A stretch of 64,000 nucleotides of DNA from Lutimaribacter pacificus (GTDB lineage Bacteria; Pseudomonadota; Alphaproteobacteria; Rhodobacterales; Rhodobacteraceae). Within the stretch, counting starts at the first letter, position 1; each line of letters opens with the position of its first letter. Position numbers and translations under genes: made by a program. The notes under the pieces were generated by a model, which was not told the origin of the DNA, ran no database searches, and saw nothing but the letters and a program-made list of their open reading frames with translations. Location: the NCBI RefSeq assembly GCF_900142185.1, contig NZ_FQZZ01000005.1, positions 124,001-188,000 of the forward strand, in the 5' to 3' direction. Of this stretch, positions 35,311 to 44,581 are shown in pieces.

Positions 35311-35771
35311 AACATCTGCTTCTCGCCCTGATGCTGGCGGTTCTGCCGCTGTCGCCGGCGCTTGCCGTGCAGCCCGACGAGGTGCTGGACGACCCCGTGC
35401 TGGAGGAACGCGCGCGCGAACTGTCCAGGGGGCTGCGCTGCCTTGTCTGCCGCAACGAAAGCATCGACGATTCCAACGCCACGCTGGCGCGCGACCTGCG
35501 CCTTCTGGTGCGCGAACGGCTGGTGGCGGGCGACAGCGATGACGAGGTGATCGACTATGTCGTCGACCGCTATGGCGAATACGTGCTGCTGCAGCCGCGT
35601 GCCACCGGCGCGAACTGGCTGCTCTGGGCGGCGGGGCCGATCATGCTGATCCTCGGTGCCGGGATCGCCATTGTCTATCTGCGCCGCCGCGAGGCCGCGC
35701 CCGAACCCGTGGAAACGGCGGCGCTCAGCGACGAGGAAAAGGCCCGTCTGAACGATATTCTGGACAAGTGA
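35307..35771 (+). CDS. ccmH: Cytochrome c maturation thioredoxin-like protein CcmH
   Basis: CcmH reduces apocytochrome c thiols and works with CcmF. The 154-residue protein has a signal peptide (residues 1-20), the redox motif LRCLVCRNESI (C45 and C48), a periplasmic three-helix bundle, one membrane helix (about residues 100-122, WLLWAAGPIMLILGAGIAIVYL) and a short cytosolic tail. The start is fixed by its ATGA overlap with the ccmF stop. CcmI is not fused and not present in this window. Confidence 0.94.
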   Translation: MKHLLLALMLAVLPLSPALAVQPDEVLDDPVLEERARELSRGLRCLVCRNESIDDSNATLARDLRLLVRERLVAGDSDDEVIDYVVDRYGEYVLLQPRATGANWLLWAAGPIMLILGAGIAIVYLRRREAAPEPVETAALSDEEKARLNDILDK

Positions 35772-35844
35772 CGCCCGGTCCCCCCTTTTTCTTGCCACGC
35801 GGGCGGGTATGCTGCGCGGGACACGGAACAGGGAGGGTTCGCGC

Positions 35845-36621
35845 ATGGATTACCAGACCATCACCTATGAGGTTGCCGACGATATCGCGGTGATCGCGCT
35901 TGATCGCGAAGACAGGATGAACGCGCTGAACGCGCAGATGCGGGCCGAGATCGCGGATGCCGCGCGGCAGGCGCCGAACGACGCCCGCGTCATGGTGCTG
36001 ACGGGCAAGGGCCGGGCGTTCTGCTCGGGGCAGGATCTGAGCGACCGGGCGAACGCCGCCAACGTGGATGTGGAGCGCACGCTGCGCGACGAATACGGGC
36101 CCATGCTGCGCGCGATCTATGACAGCCCGATCCCGACGATCAGCGCGGTGAACGGTGCGGCGGCCGGCGCCGGCGCCAACCTTGCGCTGGCGGCGGACGT
36201 GGTGATCGCAACCGAAAGCGCCTATTTCCTGCAGGCCTTCACGCGCATCGGCCTGATGCCCGATGCCGGCGGCACCTACTGGATGACCCGCGGCATGGGC
36301 GCGGCCAAGGCGATGGGCGCGGCGCTGTTCGCCGACAGGATCAGCGCAAGGCAGGCCGACGACTGGGGCCTGATCTGGGAAGCGGTGGCCGACGACGCCT
36401 TCGAATCGACGTGGAAGGCGCGGGCGGCGCATCTGGCCAAGGGGCCGACCATGGCCTATGCCCATGTCAAGCAGGCGATCCGGCAGGCCTGGGACAACAC
36501 GCTTGAGGATCAGCTTGGGCTGGAGGGGCGGTTGCAGGGCAAATGCGGCAAGACCCGCGATTTCCAGGAGGGCGTCCTGTCCTTCCTCGAAAAACGCCCC
36601 CCCCATTTCGAAGGTCGCTGA
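35845..36621 (+). CDS. Enoyl-CoA hydratase/isomerase, PaaG-like
   Basis: The 258-residue crotonase-fold protein has the oxyanion segments RAFCSGQDLSDR and GAAAGAGANLALAAD and, in place of the hydratase glutamate, GLMPDAGGTYWMTR. The D in PDAGG is the catalytic base seen in PaaG-type ring isomerases of phenylacetate degradation and related isomerases. No other paa genes are nearby, so the pathway is uncertain, but a role in aromatic or fatty-acyl-CoA metabolism is likely. GGGAGGG supports the start MDYQTITYE. A bidirectional terminator follows. Confidence 0.8.
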   Translation: MDYQTITYEVADDIAVIALDREDRMNALNAQMRAEIADAARQAPNDARVMVLTGKGRAFCSGQDLSDRANAANVDVERTLRDEYGPMLRAIYDSPIPTISAVNGAAAGAGANLALAADVVIATESAYFLQAFTRIGLMPDAGGTYWMTRGMGAAKAMGAALFADRISARQADDWGLIWEAVADDAFESTWKARAAHLAKGPTMAYAHVKQAIRQAWDNTLEDQLGLEGRLQGKCGKTRDFQEGVLSFLEKRPPHFEGR

Positions 36622-36643
36622 CCGCGCGGTTCCACGGACAGCG

Positions 36644-36674
36644 AAAAGGGCGCCACCGGGCGCCCTTTTTCTTT
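36644..36674 (+). terminator. Bidirectional intrinsic terminator
   Basis: AAAAGGGCGCC, a three-base loop and GGGCGCCCTTTTT form a long stem with U-tracts in both directions. It lies between the convergent crotonase gene (plus) and the RTX gene (minus) and should end both. Confidence 0.9.
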
Positions 36675-36691
36675 ACCGATGCGCTGGGGCC

Positions 36692-37828
36692 TTACCCGGT
36701 GGCTGCCAGCGGCTCGCGCGCGATCAGGACGATGTCTTCGGCGGTCAGGGTTGCGCCCGCGCCGCTTACCGTGGCCAGAAGCTGCGCGTTGAGCGATACC
36801 AGCGCGTCGCCCCCGGCATTCTGCGTGACCGTGACCTCGGGGTCGATCAGCGCGGCATCGTGGCTGATCGTGATGATATCCGCCCCGGGTTCGTAATCGG
36901 CGATCAGGGCAGGCTCGGTCTGGTCGATCCAGTCGCCCAGGATGAAGGTGTCGTCGCCCTCGTCGCCCGTCACATGGTCGTCGTCGCCGATCAGGATGGT
37001 ATCGTCGCCATAGCCCCCCGACATCACGTCGCCCTCGTCCGATTGCGGGGTGACCGTCTCGGGGAAGATCGCGTTGCCGTCGCCGTCCAGAAGATCGTCG
37101 ATCCCGAGGTCGACGCCGACAAGGATATCGTGGCCCACGTCGCCGGTCATCGTGTCGGCACCGTTGCCTCCGATCAGCAGGTCGTCGTCCTGCGCGCCGT
37201 GCAGCGCGTCGTCGCCGTCGCCGCCCAGGATCATGTCGTCGCCGGTGCGGCCATAGAGTTGATCGTCGCCCGCACCGCCGATCAGCGTGTCGTCACCGCC
37301 CGACCCGTCAAGCGAATCCGCCCCGTCCTCGCCGGACAGCAGGTCGTGGCCCACGCCGCCGATCATCGTATCGTCGCCCGCGCCACCGATCATCGTGTCC
37401 TTGCCCTGTGCGCCGTAAAGCGCGTCATCGCCTTCGTCGCCCCGCAGCAGGTCGTCGCCGAGGCGCCCGAACAGAAGATCGTCGCCTGCGCCGCCATCCA
37501 GCGTGTCGTTGCCATCCGAGCCGTCGAGCGAATCCGCCCCGTCCTCGCCCGACAGCATGTCGTCGCCGGCCTGGCCCAGCAGCGTGTCGTCGCCCGCGCC
37601 GCCAAGCACGGTGTCATCGCCATCGCCGGCCGCGATCCGGTCGTCGCCGCTGGTGCCGGTCACCAGGTCGCTGCCATCGGTGGGCGGCGGTGTCACCTGT
37701 TCGGCGCCGCTGTCTTCGCCGGGTGTGCCGGGCGTATCGTCGTCGTCATCGTCGTCGAAAGCTTCGGCCAGAAGCGCGCCGACCGCGCCGAAACCCAGAA
37801 CGCTGAGCAGAATAATTTCCACCATCAC
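36692..37828 (-). CDS. Short RTX calcium-binding protein 1
   Basis: The 378-residue acidic protein has an N-terminal hydrophobic helix (MMVEIILLSVLGFGAVGALLAE), a run of Asp (DDDDDDD) and a Pro/Thr linker. A tract of about 20 RTX nonapeptides (GGAGDDTLL, GEDGADSLDG, GGDGDDALHG) follows. The C-terminal domain is typical of short roseobacter RTX proteins (DHVTGDEGDDTFILGDW, GADIITISHD). The tract contains a 72-residue duplication (see findings). RTX repeats bind calcium and fold after type I secretion, but the N-terminal helix suggests membrane attachment. No secretion genes are nearby. GGGAGA supports the start. Confidence 0.85.
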   Translation of the reverse strand: MMVEIILLSVLGFGAVGALLAEAFDDDDDDDTPGTPGEDSGAEQVTPPPTDGSDLVTGTSGDDRIAAGDGDDTVLGGAGDDTLLGQAGDDMLSGEDGADSLDGSDGNDTLDGGAGDDLLFGRLGDDLLRGDEGDDALYGAQGKDTMIGGAGDDTMIGGVGHDLLSGEDGADSLDGSGGDDTLIGGAGDDQLYGRTGDDMILGGDGDDALHGAQDDDLLIGGNGADTMTGDVGHDILVGVDLGIDDLLDGDGNAIFPETVTPQSDEGDVMSGGYGDDTILIGDDDHVTGDEGDDTFILGDWIDQTEPALIADYEPGADIITISHDAALIDPEVTVTQNAGGDALVSLNAQLLATVSGAGATLTAEDIVLIAREPLAATG

Positions 37829-38009
37829 CGATTCTCCCTCTTACCCGGATCGCCACAAAGTTGCCCGATTTGAGCATGATTTCGCCACAAACGGAATTGG
37901 CATTCAGTGGCAAAATCCCGGCTATTTCCAACAGTTTCGGGGACAGTGGTGGAGGGGCTGCGGGGCTGTTCGCAAAGTGGAAACAAGGGGCGTCGGCCCC
38001 GCGCACCCC

Positions 38010-38771
38010 TCAGGCGGCATAGCTGCGGCGCAGGATCTCGACCGGTTCGAACCCGGCGCCGGCATTGCGGATGATGGCGAACACCTCGCCATCCGCCCGC
38101 AGTTCGGCGTCGCCGCTCAGCGGGTTCAGGTAGGTTTCGAACACCGGCGCGGCACCGGCGCGGTCATGGGCGTAGGTCACGATATCCGAGCGGGGGTCGA
38201 AATCGGTGATCGTCACCGGCGGCTGGCCGCGATACCAGTCGCCCAGGGCGATCTCGTCGGCGCCGTCGCCTGTTGTGACGGTATCGGCCCCGCCGGCCAC
38301 CACGGTATCGTCGCCATCGCCGAGGTCGACGACATCGCCCGCATCGCCGGGCTGGTCGAAATCGTAGAGAAAGGCGAGGTCGCCGAAACTGCGCGCGCCC
38401 GCGGCCGATCCGGTCAGCGCCGCCTCGTCCAGCACCCCGGCGCTTTCCACGAAATCGTGGCCATCCCCGCCATACAGCGTATCGGCGCCGTATCCGCCCG
38501 AGATCACGTCGTCCTGCGCCCCGCCGGTGATCAGGTCGTCGCCATCGAGGCCGAACAGCCAGTCATTGCCGCTGCCGCCCGACAGGGTGTCGTCACCGCC
38601 ATAGCCCAGCAGCAGGTCAGACCCGCCGCCGCCCGACAGGCTGTCGTCGCTGTCGCGCCCGGTCAGCGCCTCGGCATCGTCGCCGCCTTCGACCGTGGTG
38701 TCCCCCTCGTCGGGGACAAGGCCGCTCAGCCCGAACAGCATGCCCATCGCCATCAACATTGCCGCAATCAT
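38010..38771 (-). CDS. Short RTX calcium-binding protein 2
   Basis: The 253-residue paralogue of the preceding gene has an N-terminal hydrophobic segment (MIAAMLMAMGMLFGLSGLV), a short linker and about six RTX nonapeptides (GYGGDDTLSGGSGNDWLFGL). The same kind of C-terminal domain follows (DEIALGDWYRGQPPVTITDF then DIVTYAHD). AGGAGG eight bases upstream fixes the start at 38771 rather than an upstream ATG. The two RTX genes lie in tandem on the same strand with 181 bp between them. Confidence 0.83.
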   Translation of the reverse strand: MIAAMLMAMGMLFGLSGLVPDEGDTTVEGGDDAEALTGRDSDDSLSGGGGSDLLLGYGGDDTLSGGSGNDWLFGLDGDDLITGGAQDDVISGGYGADTLYGGDGHDFVESAGVLDEAALTGSAAGARSFGDLAFLYDFDQPGDAGDVVDLGDGDDTVVAGGADTVTTGDGADEIALGDWYRGQPPVTITDFDPRSDIVTYAHDRAGAAPVFETYLNPLSGDAELRADGEVFAIIRNAGAGFEPVEILRRSYAA

Positions 38772-38893
38772 CTCTGCCTCCTGCTGGTTTCGGGCAGGAT
38801 CGGGCAGGGGGGTTAACCGCGGCTTCACGGCGGCGGCGGCCGGCGAGAATTGTCGATCAAATTGAAACAATTAAGGTTGCTTGCGGAAACATG

Positions 38894-38919
38894 AAAAAGG
38901 GCGCCCCGAAAGGCGCCCC
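38894..38919 (-). terminator. Intrinsic terminator of gltA
   Basis: On the minus strand GGGGGCGCC and GGGGCGCCC pair as a stem followed by TTTTT, 22 bp after the citrate synthase stop. Confidence 0.88.
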
Positions 38920-38941
38920 CGGTCATTCCATGTGCCGCCGG

Positions 38942-40237
38942 TCAGCGGTCTTCGACATCCACGTAGTCGCGCTCGGTCTCGCCGAGATAGAGCTGCCGCG
39001 GGCGGCCGATCTTCATCTGCGGATCGCCGATCATTTCCTTCCACTGGCTGATCCAGCCCACCGTGCGGCTGAGCGCAAAGATCGGCGTGAACATCGAGGT
39101 CGGGAAGCCCATCGCCTCAAGGATGATGCCCGAGTAGAAATCGACGTTCGGGAACAGCTTTTTCTCGGCGAAATAGGGATCTTCCAGCGCCTGTTTTTCC
39201 AGCTCCTTGGCGACCTGCAGGATCGGGTTGTCCTCGATCCCCAGCAGGTCCAGCACCTCGTCGGCCGATTGCTTCATCACCTTGGCGCGCGGATCGAAGT
39301 TCTTGTAGACGCGGTGGCCGAACCCCATCAGGCGGAACGGATCGTCCTTGTCCTTGGCGCGGGCGATGAATTCGGGGATGCGCTCGACGCTGCCGATTTC
39401 CTTGAGCATCTCAAGGCAGGCCTGGTTCGCGCCGCCATGCGCGGGCCCCCACAGACAGGCGATACCGGCGGCGATGCAGGCAAACGGGTTCGCCCCCGAG
39501 GACGAGGCCAGCCGCACCGTCGAGGTCGAGGCGTTCTGCTCGTGATCGGCGTGCAGGGTAAAGATCCGGTCCATTGCGCGGCTCAGGATCGGGTTCACCT
39601 CGTATTTCTCGGCCGGCACGCTGAAGCACATGTGCAAAAAGTTGGCCGCGTAATCCAGGTCGTTGCGCGGATAGACGAAGGGCTGGCCGATCGAATACTT
39701 GTAGGCCATCGCCGCGATGGTCGGCATCTTGGCGACCAGGCGGATCGACGCGACCTCGCGCTGCCAGGGGTCCGAGATATCGGTCGAATCGTGGTAGAAG
39801 GCCGACATCGCGCCGACCACGCCCACCATGGTGGCCATCGGATGCGCATCGCGGCGGAACCCGCGGAAGAAATTATGCATCTGCTCGTGGATCATCGTGT
39901 GGCGCGTCACGCGCAGCTCGAAATCCTCAAGCTGGGCGGCGGTCGGCAGCTCGCCGTAAAGCAGCAGGTAGCACACTTCGAGGTAATGCGACTTGGCCGC
40001 CAGCTGGTCGATCGGGTAACCGCGATGCAGCAGCACCCCGGCGCCGCCGTCGATATAGGTGATCGTGCTGTCGCAGCTTGCCGTCGAGGTGAAGCCCGGA
40101 TCGTAGGTGAACACGCCGGCATCGGCATAAAGCTTGCGGATGTCGATCACGTCCGGCCCGGCCGTCGGGCTGTGCATAGGCAGCTCAAAGCTCTTTCCGT
40201 CGAAAGAAAGCGTGGCAGTCTTGGCAGTTTCTGTCAT
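38942..40237 (-). CDS. gltA: Citrate synthase
   Basis: This type II (hexameric, NADH-sensitive group) citrate synthase condenses oxaloacetate and acetyl-CoA at the entry of the TCA cycle. The 431-residue protein has catalytic histidines in [10 protein letters not shown] and [13 protein letters not shown] and the catalytic aspartate in NVDFYSG. GAGGAAGGGA precedes the ATG. gltX lies 85 bp upstream on the same strand. Confidence 0.97.
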   Translation of the reverse strand: MTETAKTATLSFDGKSFELPMHSPTAGPDVIDIRKLYADAGVFTYDPGFTSTASCDSTITYIDGGAGVLLHRGYPIDQLAAKSHYLEVCYLLLYGELPTAAQLEDFELRVTRHTMIHEQMHNFFRGFRRDAHPMATMVGVVGAMSAFYHDSTDISDPWQREVASIRLVAKMPTIAAMAYKYSIGQPFVYPRNDLDYAANFLHMCFSVPAEKYEVNPILSRAMDRIFTLHADHEQNASTSTVRLASSSGANPFACIAAGIACLWGPAHGGANQACLEMLKEIGSVERIPEFIARAKDKDDPFRLMGFGHRVYKNFDPRAKVMKQSADEVLDLLGIEDNPILQVAKELEKQALEDPYFAEKKLFPNVDFYSGIILEAMGFPTSMFTPIFALSRTVGWISQWKEMIGDPQMKIGRPRQLYLGETERDYVDVEDR

Positions 40238-40322
40238 GGCCTAATTCCCTTCCTCAATCGCCGCGGACGCGGGCGCGCCGGGCTGTCCTATTCGGGGCGT
40301 CTGAAATCCGGGTTAACCGGCC

Positions 40323-41723
40323 TCAGCCCGCCGCGTCGGTCAATCGGGCAAGGGTTTCCTCGCGCCCGAGAACCAACATCATGTCAAAGACACTGGGTGT
40401 CGCAGATCGTCCCGCCAAGGCCGCCCGCAAGGGGCCTGCCAGCTTGCCGAACTTGGTGTCCTTGTTTTCGGCAAATTCGGTCGTGACGGCCTCGAGCGCG
40501 TCTCGCGTCCAGCTAGCATTTTGCAGATGCGGCGTCAATTCTTTCAGTATACCACGGGATACATCATCGAGGTTTCCGGCGGCCTTCTGATCCGGCACGA
40601 TCGGGCGTTCCGCAAGCGCGAAATGCCCTTTTTCAAGGAGTTCTGGAAAGGTTTTTGCCCGCTCCTTGAGGCAGTACATCGCCTTGCCCAGCAACGCTGC
40701 CCTCGCGTCATCCAGCGCCGGTTGCCCGGTCACGGCAAGAAATGCCTGCAATTCTTGCAGCAGTGCAGCATCCTCGGCTGCCGCGATATGCTGGCCGCAG
40801 AGGTTTTCCAGCTTCTTGAAATCGAACCGCGCGGCGCTTTTGCCGATACCGTCCAGGTCGAACCATTCCTGCGCCTGCGCGTCGGTGAAAAATTCGTCGT
40901 CGCCATGGCTCCAGCCCAGCCGCGCCAGGTAGTTGCGCATACCGGCGGCAGGGTAGCCCATCTTCTGATACTCGTCGACGCCAAGCGCGCCGTGGCGTTT
41001 CGACAGTTTCTTGCCGTCCGGCCCGTGAATCAGCGGGATATGCGCCCAGACCGGCACCGGCCAGCCCATCGCGTCATAGATCAGCATCTGCCGCGCGGCG
41101 TTGTTCAGGTGGTCGTCGCCCCGGATCACGTGGGTCACGCCCATGTCGTGATCGTCGACCACCACCGCCAGCATGTAGACCGGCGTGCCGTCGCTGCGCA
41201 GCAGGACCATGTCGTCCAGCTGGTCGTTGCGGATCGTCACGTCGCCCTGCACCCGGTCGCGGATCACCGTCTGGCCGTCCTGCGGGGCCTTTATGCGGAT
41301 CGCATAAGGTGCGTCGGGGTGGGTTGCCGGGTCGGCATCGCGCCAGGGCGAGCGATAGAGGGTCGAACGCCCCTCGGCCCGCGCGGCCTCGCGGAAGGCC
41401 TGGATCTCGTCCTGGGCGGCAAAGCACTTGTAGGCCTTGCCCTCGGCCAGCAGCTGATGCGCCACCTCGGCGTGACGCGTCGCGCCCGCCGCCTGGCTGA
41501 CCACGTCGCCGTCGTGATCCAGCCCCAGCCATTCCATGCCCTTCAGGATCACCTGCGTCGCCTCGGGGGTGGAGCGTTCGCGGTCGGTATCCTCGATCCG
41601 CAGCAGGAACCTGCCGCCGCGGCCGCGCGCGTAAAGCCAGTTGAACAGCGCCGTGCGCGCGCCGCCGATATGCAGATAGCCGGTGGGCGAGGGCGCGAAG
41701 CGGGTGACGACGGGATCGGTCAT
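40323..41723 (-). CDS. gltX: Glutamyl-tRNA synthetase
   Basis: This enzyme charges tRNA-Glu (and, in alphaproteobacteria, often tRNA-Gln before amidation). The 466-residue class I synthetase has the HIGH-type motif [20 protein letters not shown] and the KMSKS-type motif [10 protein letters not shown], with a C-terminal anticodon-binding domain. Length is normal. It is divergent from comEC across 81 bp that contain a CtrA-like site. Confidence 0.96.
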   Translation of the reverse strand: MTDPVVTRFAPSPTGYLHIGGARTALFNWLYARGRGGRFLLRIEDTDRERSTPEATQVILKGMEWLGLDHDGDVVSQAAGATRHAEVAHQLLAEGKAYKCFAAQDEIQAFREAARAEGRSTLYRSPWRDADPATHPDAPYAIRIKAPQDGQTVIRDRVQGDVTIRNDQLDDMVLLRSDGTPVYMLAVVVDDHDMGVTHVIRGDDHLNNAARQMLIYDAMGWPVPVWAHIPLIHGPDGKKLSKRHGALGVDEYQKMGYPAAGMRNYLARLGWSHGDDEFFTDAQAQEWFDLDGIGKSAARFDFKKLENLCGQHIAAAEDAALLQELQAFLAVTGQPALDDARAALLGKAMYCLKERAKTFPELLEKGHFALAERPIVPDQKAAGNLDDVSRGILKELTPHLQNASWTRDALEAVTTEFAENKDTKFGKLAGPLRAALAGRSATPSVFDMMLVLGREETLARLTDAAG

Positions 41724-41732
41724 GGCCGGTGG

Positions 41733-41747
41733 TTAACCTTTCGGTAA
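41733..41747. promoter_or_regulatory. CtrA-like box between gltX and comEC
   Basis: TTAA-CCTTTCG-GTAA matches the CtrA consensus TTAA-N7-TTAA at seven of eight positions with the right spacing. It lies about 60 bp upstream of comEC. CtrA-dependent expression of comEC is established in Rhodobacter capsulatus GTA recipients, which makes this a plausible functional site. Confidence 0.45.
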
Positions 41748-41804
41748 GCATGTTGAAGCTAGCGTTGGCGCCTGTCTACCGATGCGCAATGCGGGGGGCA
41801 AGGG

Positions 41805-43832
41805 ATGCGGATATGGAACCGGGTCGCGGCGGTGCTGGCGGCGCAGCGCGGGCACCTGTTCCCCTGGGTGCCGGTGGCGCTGGCCTGCGGGATCGGGACC
41901 TATTTCGCGCTGCGGTGGGAGCCGGGCCTGCCGCATTACCTGATCGCTTGCGGCGTGGCGCTGACCTGCGGCGCGCTGGCCAGCCGCGCCGGGGCGGCGC
42001 TGGGGCCGCTGCTGTGGCTTTGCGCGCTGCTGCCCGCGGGCGCGGTGCTGGCGGGCGCGCGGGCGCATGGCGTCGCCGCGCCGGTGCTGGAGTTTCGCTA
42101 TTACGGCCCGGTCGAGGGGCGGATCGCGGGTATCGACCGCTCGGCCTCGGACGCGGTGCGGCTGGTGCTGGACCGGGTGCGGCTGGACGACGTGCCGCCC
42201 GCCCGGACGCCCGCGCGGGTCCGCGTGTCGCTGCATGGCGAACAGGGCTTTGCCCCGCTCGACCCCGGCCGCCGCGTGATGATGACGGCGCATCTGGGCC
42301 CGCCCTCGGGCCCGGTCGAGCCGGGCGGCTTCGATTTCCAGCGCCACGCCTGGTTCCTGCGGCTGGGCGCGGTGGGCTATACCCGCACGCCGGTCTTGCT
42401 GGCCACGGATACGCGGGAGGGCGCCCGGCTGGCCACGCTCCGCCACGCGCTGTCGCAGCGGGTGCAGGCGGCGCTCCCGGGCGAGCGGGGCGCATTCGCC
42501 GCCGCCATCATGACCGGCGACCGCGCCGGGATCGGCCAGGACACGTTGCAGGCGCTGCGCGAGTCCAACCTGGCGCATCTGCTGGCGATCTCGGGGCTGC
42601 ATATGGGGCTGCTGGCCGGCTTCGTCTTTGCCACGTTCCGTGTCGCCTTCGCGGCGGTGCCGTGGCTGGGGTTGCGGCTGCCCGCCAAGAAACTGGCGGC
42701 GGGCCTCGCGCTGGCCGTCGCGGCGGGATACCTGGCGCTGTCGGGCGGCAATGTCGCGACCGAGCGCGCCTTTGTCATGGTCGCCGTCATGCTGGTGGCG
42801 GTCATGCTGAACCGCCGCGCCCTGTCCCTGCGCGCGGTGGCGGTGGCGGCGGTGATCGTGCTGGCCCTGCGCCCCGAGGCGCTGCTGGGCCCCGGGTTCC
42901 AGATGAGCTTTGCCGCCACGACAGCGCTGGTGGCCGCGTTCGGGCTGATCCGCGACCGTGGCGGCCTGCCGGGGCCGAAATGGCTGCAACCGGCGCTGGC
43001 CGTTGCGGTCTCGTCCGCCGTGGCCGGGGCCGCGACCGGGCCGGTTGGGGCGGCGCATTTCAACCAGATCGCCCATTTCGGCCTGCCGGCGAACCTGTTG
43101 TCGGTGCCGCTGATGGGGATTCTGGTGATGCCCGCGGCGGTGCTGGCGGGCCTGCTGATGCCCTTCGGGTTTGAGGGGATCGCGCTCTGGGTCATGGGGC
43201 AGGGGCTGGGCTGGGTGCTGGCGGTCGCGCACCGGGTGGCCGGGATCGAGGGGGCCACCGGCGGCATCGTCGCGCCGGGGTCGCAGGTCTTGCCGCTGAT
43301 GGCGCTGGGGGCCTTGCTGCTGGCGCTGTGGCAGGGGCGGCTGCGCTGGCTGGGGCTGGCGCCGGTGGCCTTGTCCGTCCTGCTCTGGGCCGGGACCGAA
43401 AGGCCGCCGATCCTGGTGGCCGACAGCGGCGCGCTGGTCGGCGTGATGACCGACAAGGGCCGCGTGCTCAGCGCCGCGCGCGGGGCGGGGTTCGTCGCGA
43501 CCGTCTGGCTGGAGAATGACGGGCGGCCCACCGATCAGGAAAAGGCGGCGCTCGGCTGGACGGGGGCGGTGGACCTGGGGCAGGGGGCATGGCTGCACGC
43601 GGCCAGGGGAAAGCGCGCGGTTTTCGATGCGGATTGCGCGGTTCGGGACTGGCTGGTGACCAATGTGCCGAACCCCGGCGGCAAGCCCTGCCTGATCCTC
43701 GATCCCGGCAAGCTGCGCGACAGCGGCGCGCTGGCGATCTGGCCCGGAAAGGACGGGCCGCGCATCGTCACCGCGCGCGGCCTGTCGGGGTATCGGTTGT
43801 GGAATACGCCCCCGGAAAAGCGGCGTCAGTAG
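41805..43832 (+). CDS. comEC: ComEC/Rec2-family DNA-uptake channel
   Basis: This inner-membrane channel transports single-stranded DNA into the cytosol in natural transformation and is needed for GTA DNA entry in R. capsulatus recipients. The 675-residue protein has the N-terminal OB-like soluble domain, the multi-pass Competence domain ([38 protein letters not shown]) and C-terminal helices. The metallo-beta-lactamase-type C-terminal domain looks reduced: a DxHxDH motif is not evident. It is divergent from gltX and its last seven bases overlap the end of lexA in convergent orientation. Confidence 0.9.
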   Translation: MRIWNRVAAVLAAQRGHLFPWVPVALACGIGTYFALRWEPGLPHYLIACGVALTCGALASRAGAALGPLLWLCALLPAGAVLAGARAHGVAAPVLEFRYYGPVEGRIAGIDRSASDAVRLVLDRVRLDDVPPARTPARVRVSLHGEQGFAPLDPGRRVMMTAHLGPPSGPVEPGGFDFQRHAWFLRLGAVGYTRTPVLLATDTREGARLATLRHALSQRVQAALPGERGAFAAAIMTGDRAGIGQDTLQALRESNLAHLLAISGLHMGLLAGFVFATFRVAFAAVPWLGLRLPAKKLAAGLALAVAAGYLALSGGNVATERAFVMVAVMLVAVMLNRRALSLRAVAVAAVIVLALRPEALLGPGFQMSFAATTALVAAFGLIRDRGGLPGPKWLQPALAVAVSSAVAGAATGPVGAAHFNQIAHFGLPANLLSVPLMGILVMPAAVLAGLLMPFGFEGIALWVMGQGLGWVLAVAHRVAGIEGATGGIVAPGSQVLPLMALGALLLALWQGRLRWLGLAPVALSVLLWAGTERPPILVADSGALVGVMTDKGRVLSAARGAGFVATVWLENDGRPTDQEKAALGWTGAVDLGQGAWLHAARGKRAVFDADCAVRDWLVTNVPNPGGKPCLILDPGKLRDSGALAIWPGKDGPRIVTARGLSGYRLWNTPPEKRRQ

Positions 43833-44521
43833 GTGCGGATCAGCCCGACCAGCTTGCCCTGCACCTTGACCATGTCCGAGGGCAGCACGCGGGTTTCATA
43901 GGCGGGGTTCGCGGCCTCCAGCGCGATCGACGCGCCGCGGCGGTAGAACCGTTTCAGCGTCGCCTCCTGGTCCTCGACCAGCGCCACCACGATATCGCCG
44001 TTATCGGCCACCGAGGTTTCGCGGATGATGACGATATCGCCGCTGTTGATCCCGGCCTCGATCATCGAATCGCCCTTGACCTCCAGCGCGTAATGTTCGC
44101 CCTTGCCCGACACCATCGCGCCCGGCACCGCCACGTGATGCGACACTTCGGCAATAGCTTCGATCGGGACACCGGCGGCGATGCGGCCCATCACCGGCAG
44201 TTCCAGCGCGTGCACCTCTTCCAGCGGGCGGGCGGCGGCGGGGCGGCTGTCGGGGCGGTCGCCGTCGATCACGCTCAGCTTCGGGCCGCCGGGTTTGCCC
44301 CCCAGCGCCTCGGGCAGCTTGACCACCTCGATGGCGCGGGCGCGGTGCGCCAGCCGGCGGATGAAGCCGCGTTCTTCCAGCGCGGTGATCAGCCGGTGGA
44401 TGCCGGATTTCGAGCGCAGGTCCAACGCCTCTTTCATCTCGTCGAAGCTGGGCGGGACGCCGTCGCGCTGCACGCGTTTATGGATGAATTCCAACAGGTC
44501 GAGCTGCTTTTTCGTCAACAT
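43826..44521 (-). CDS. lexA: SOS repressor LexA
   Basis: LexA represses DNA-damage genes and self-cleaves when RecA is activated. The 231-residue protein has an N-terminal winged helix ([36 protein letters not shown]), the cleavage site A116-G117 in [10 protein letters not shown], the catalytic S152 (KGDSMIEAG) and K190 ([11 protein letters not shown]). A GTTC-N7-GTTC operator lies 35 bp upstream, showing autoregulation. It is the last gene of trpG-trpD-trpC-moaC-moeA-lexA on this strand, with 60 bp and its own operator after moeA. Confidence 0.97.
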   Translation of the reverse strand: MLTKKQLDLLEFIHKRVQRDGVPPSFDEMKEALDLRSKSGIHRLITALEERGFIRRLAHRARAIEVVKLPEALGGKPGGPKLSVIDGDRPDSRPAAARPLEEVHALELPVMGRIAAGVPIEAIAEVSHHVAVPGAMVSGKGEHYALEVKGDSMIEAGINSGDIVIIRETSVADNGDIVVALVEDQEATLKRFYRRGASIALEAANPAYETRVLPSDMVKVQGKLVGLIRTY

Positions 44522-44556
44522 AGGCGCTTGCCCTCCGCTACCATGCGTTTTGCTTT

Positions 44557-44571
44557 GTTCTACGCATGTTC
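44557..44571 (-). promoter_or_regulatory. LexA operator (SOS box) of lexA
   Basis: GTTC-TACGCAT-GTTC is the direct-repeat SOS box known for Rhodobacter-type LexA (GTTC-N7-GTTC). It lies between the moeA stop and the lexA start, so lexA has its own autoregulated promoter. Confidence 0.85.
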
Positions 44572-44581
44572 ACGGTTTGTG

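Noticed and set aside
35845-36621. Phenylacetate degradation cluster around the PaaG-like gene
   Set aside because: No other paa genes (paaABCDE, paaZ, paaK) lie in the window, so only the enzyme family is claimed.
36692-37828. CRISPR-like periodicity
   Set aside because: The regular repeats are codons for RTX nonapeptides in a single open frame; there are no conserved repeat/spacer units.
40238-40322. GGTTAACC palindrome between gltX and gltA as a CtrA site
   Set aside because: Only one TTAA half-site is present with no second half at a seven-base spacing.
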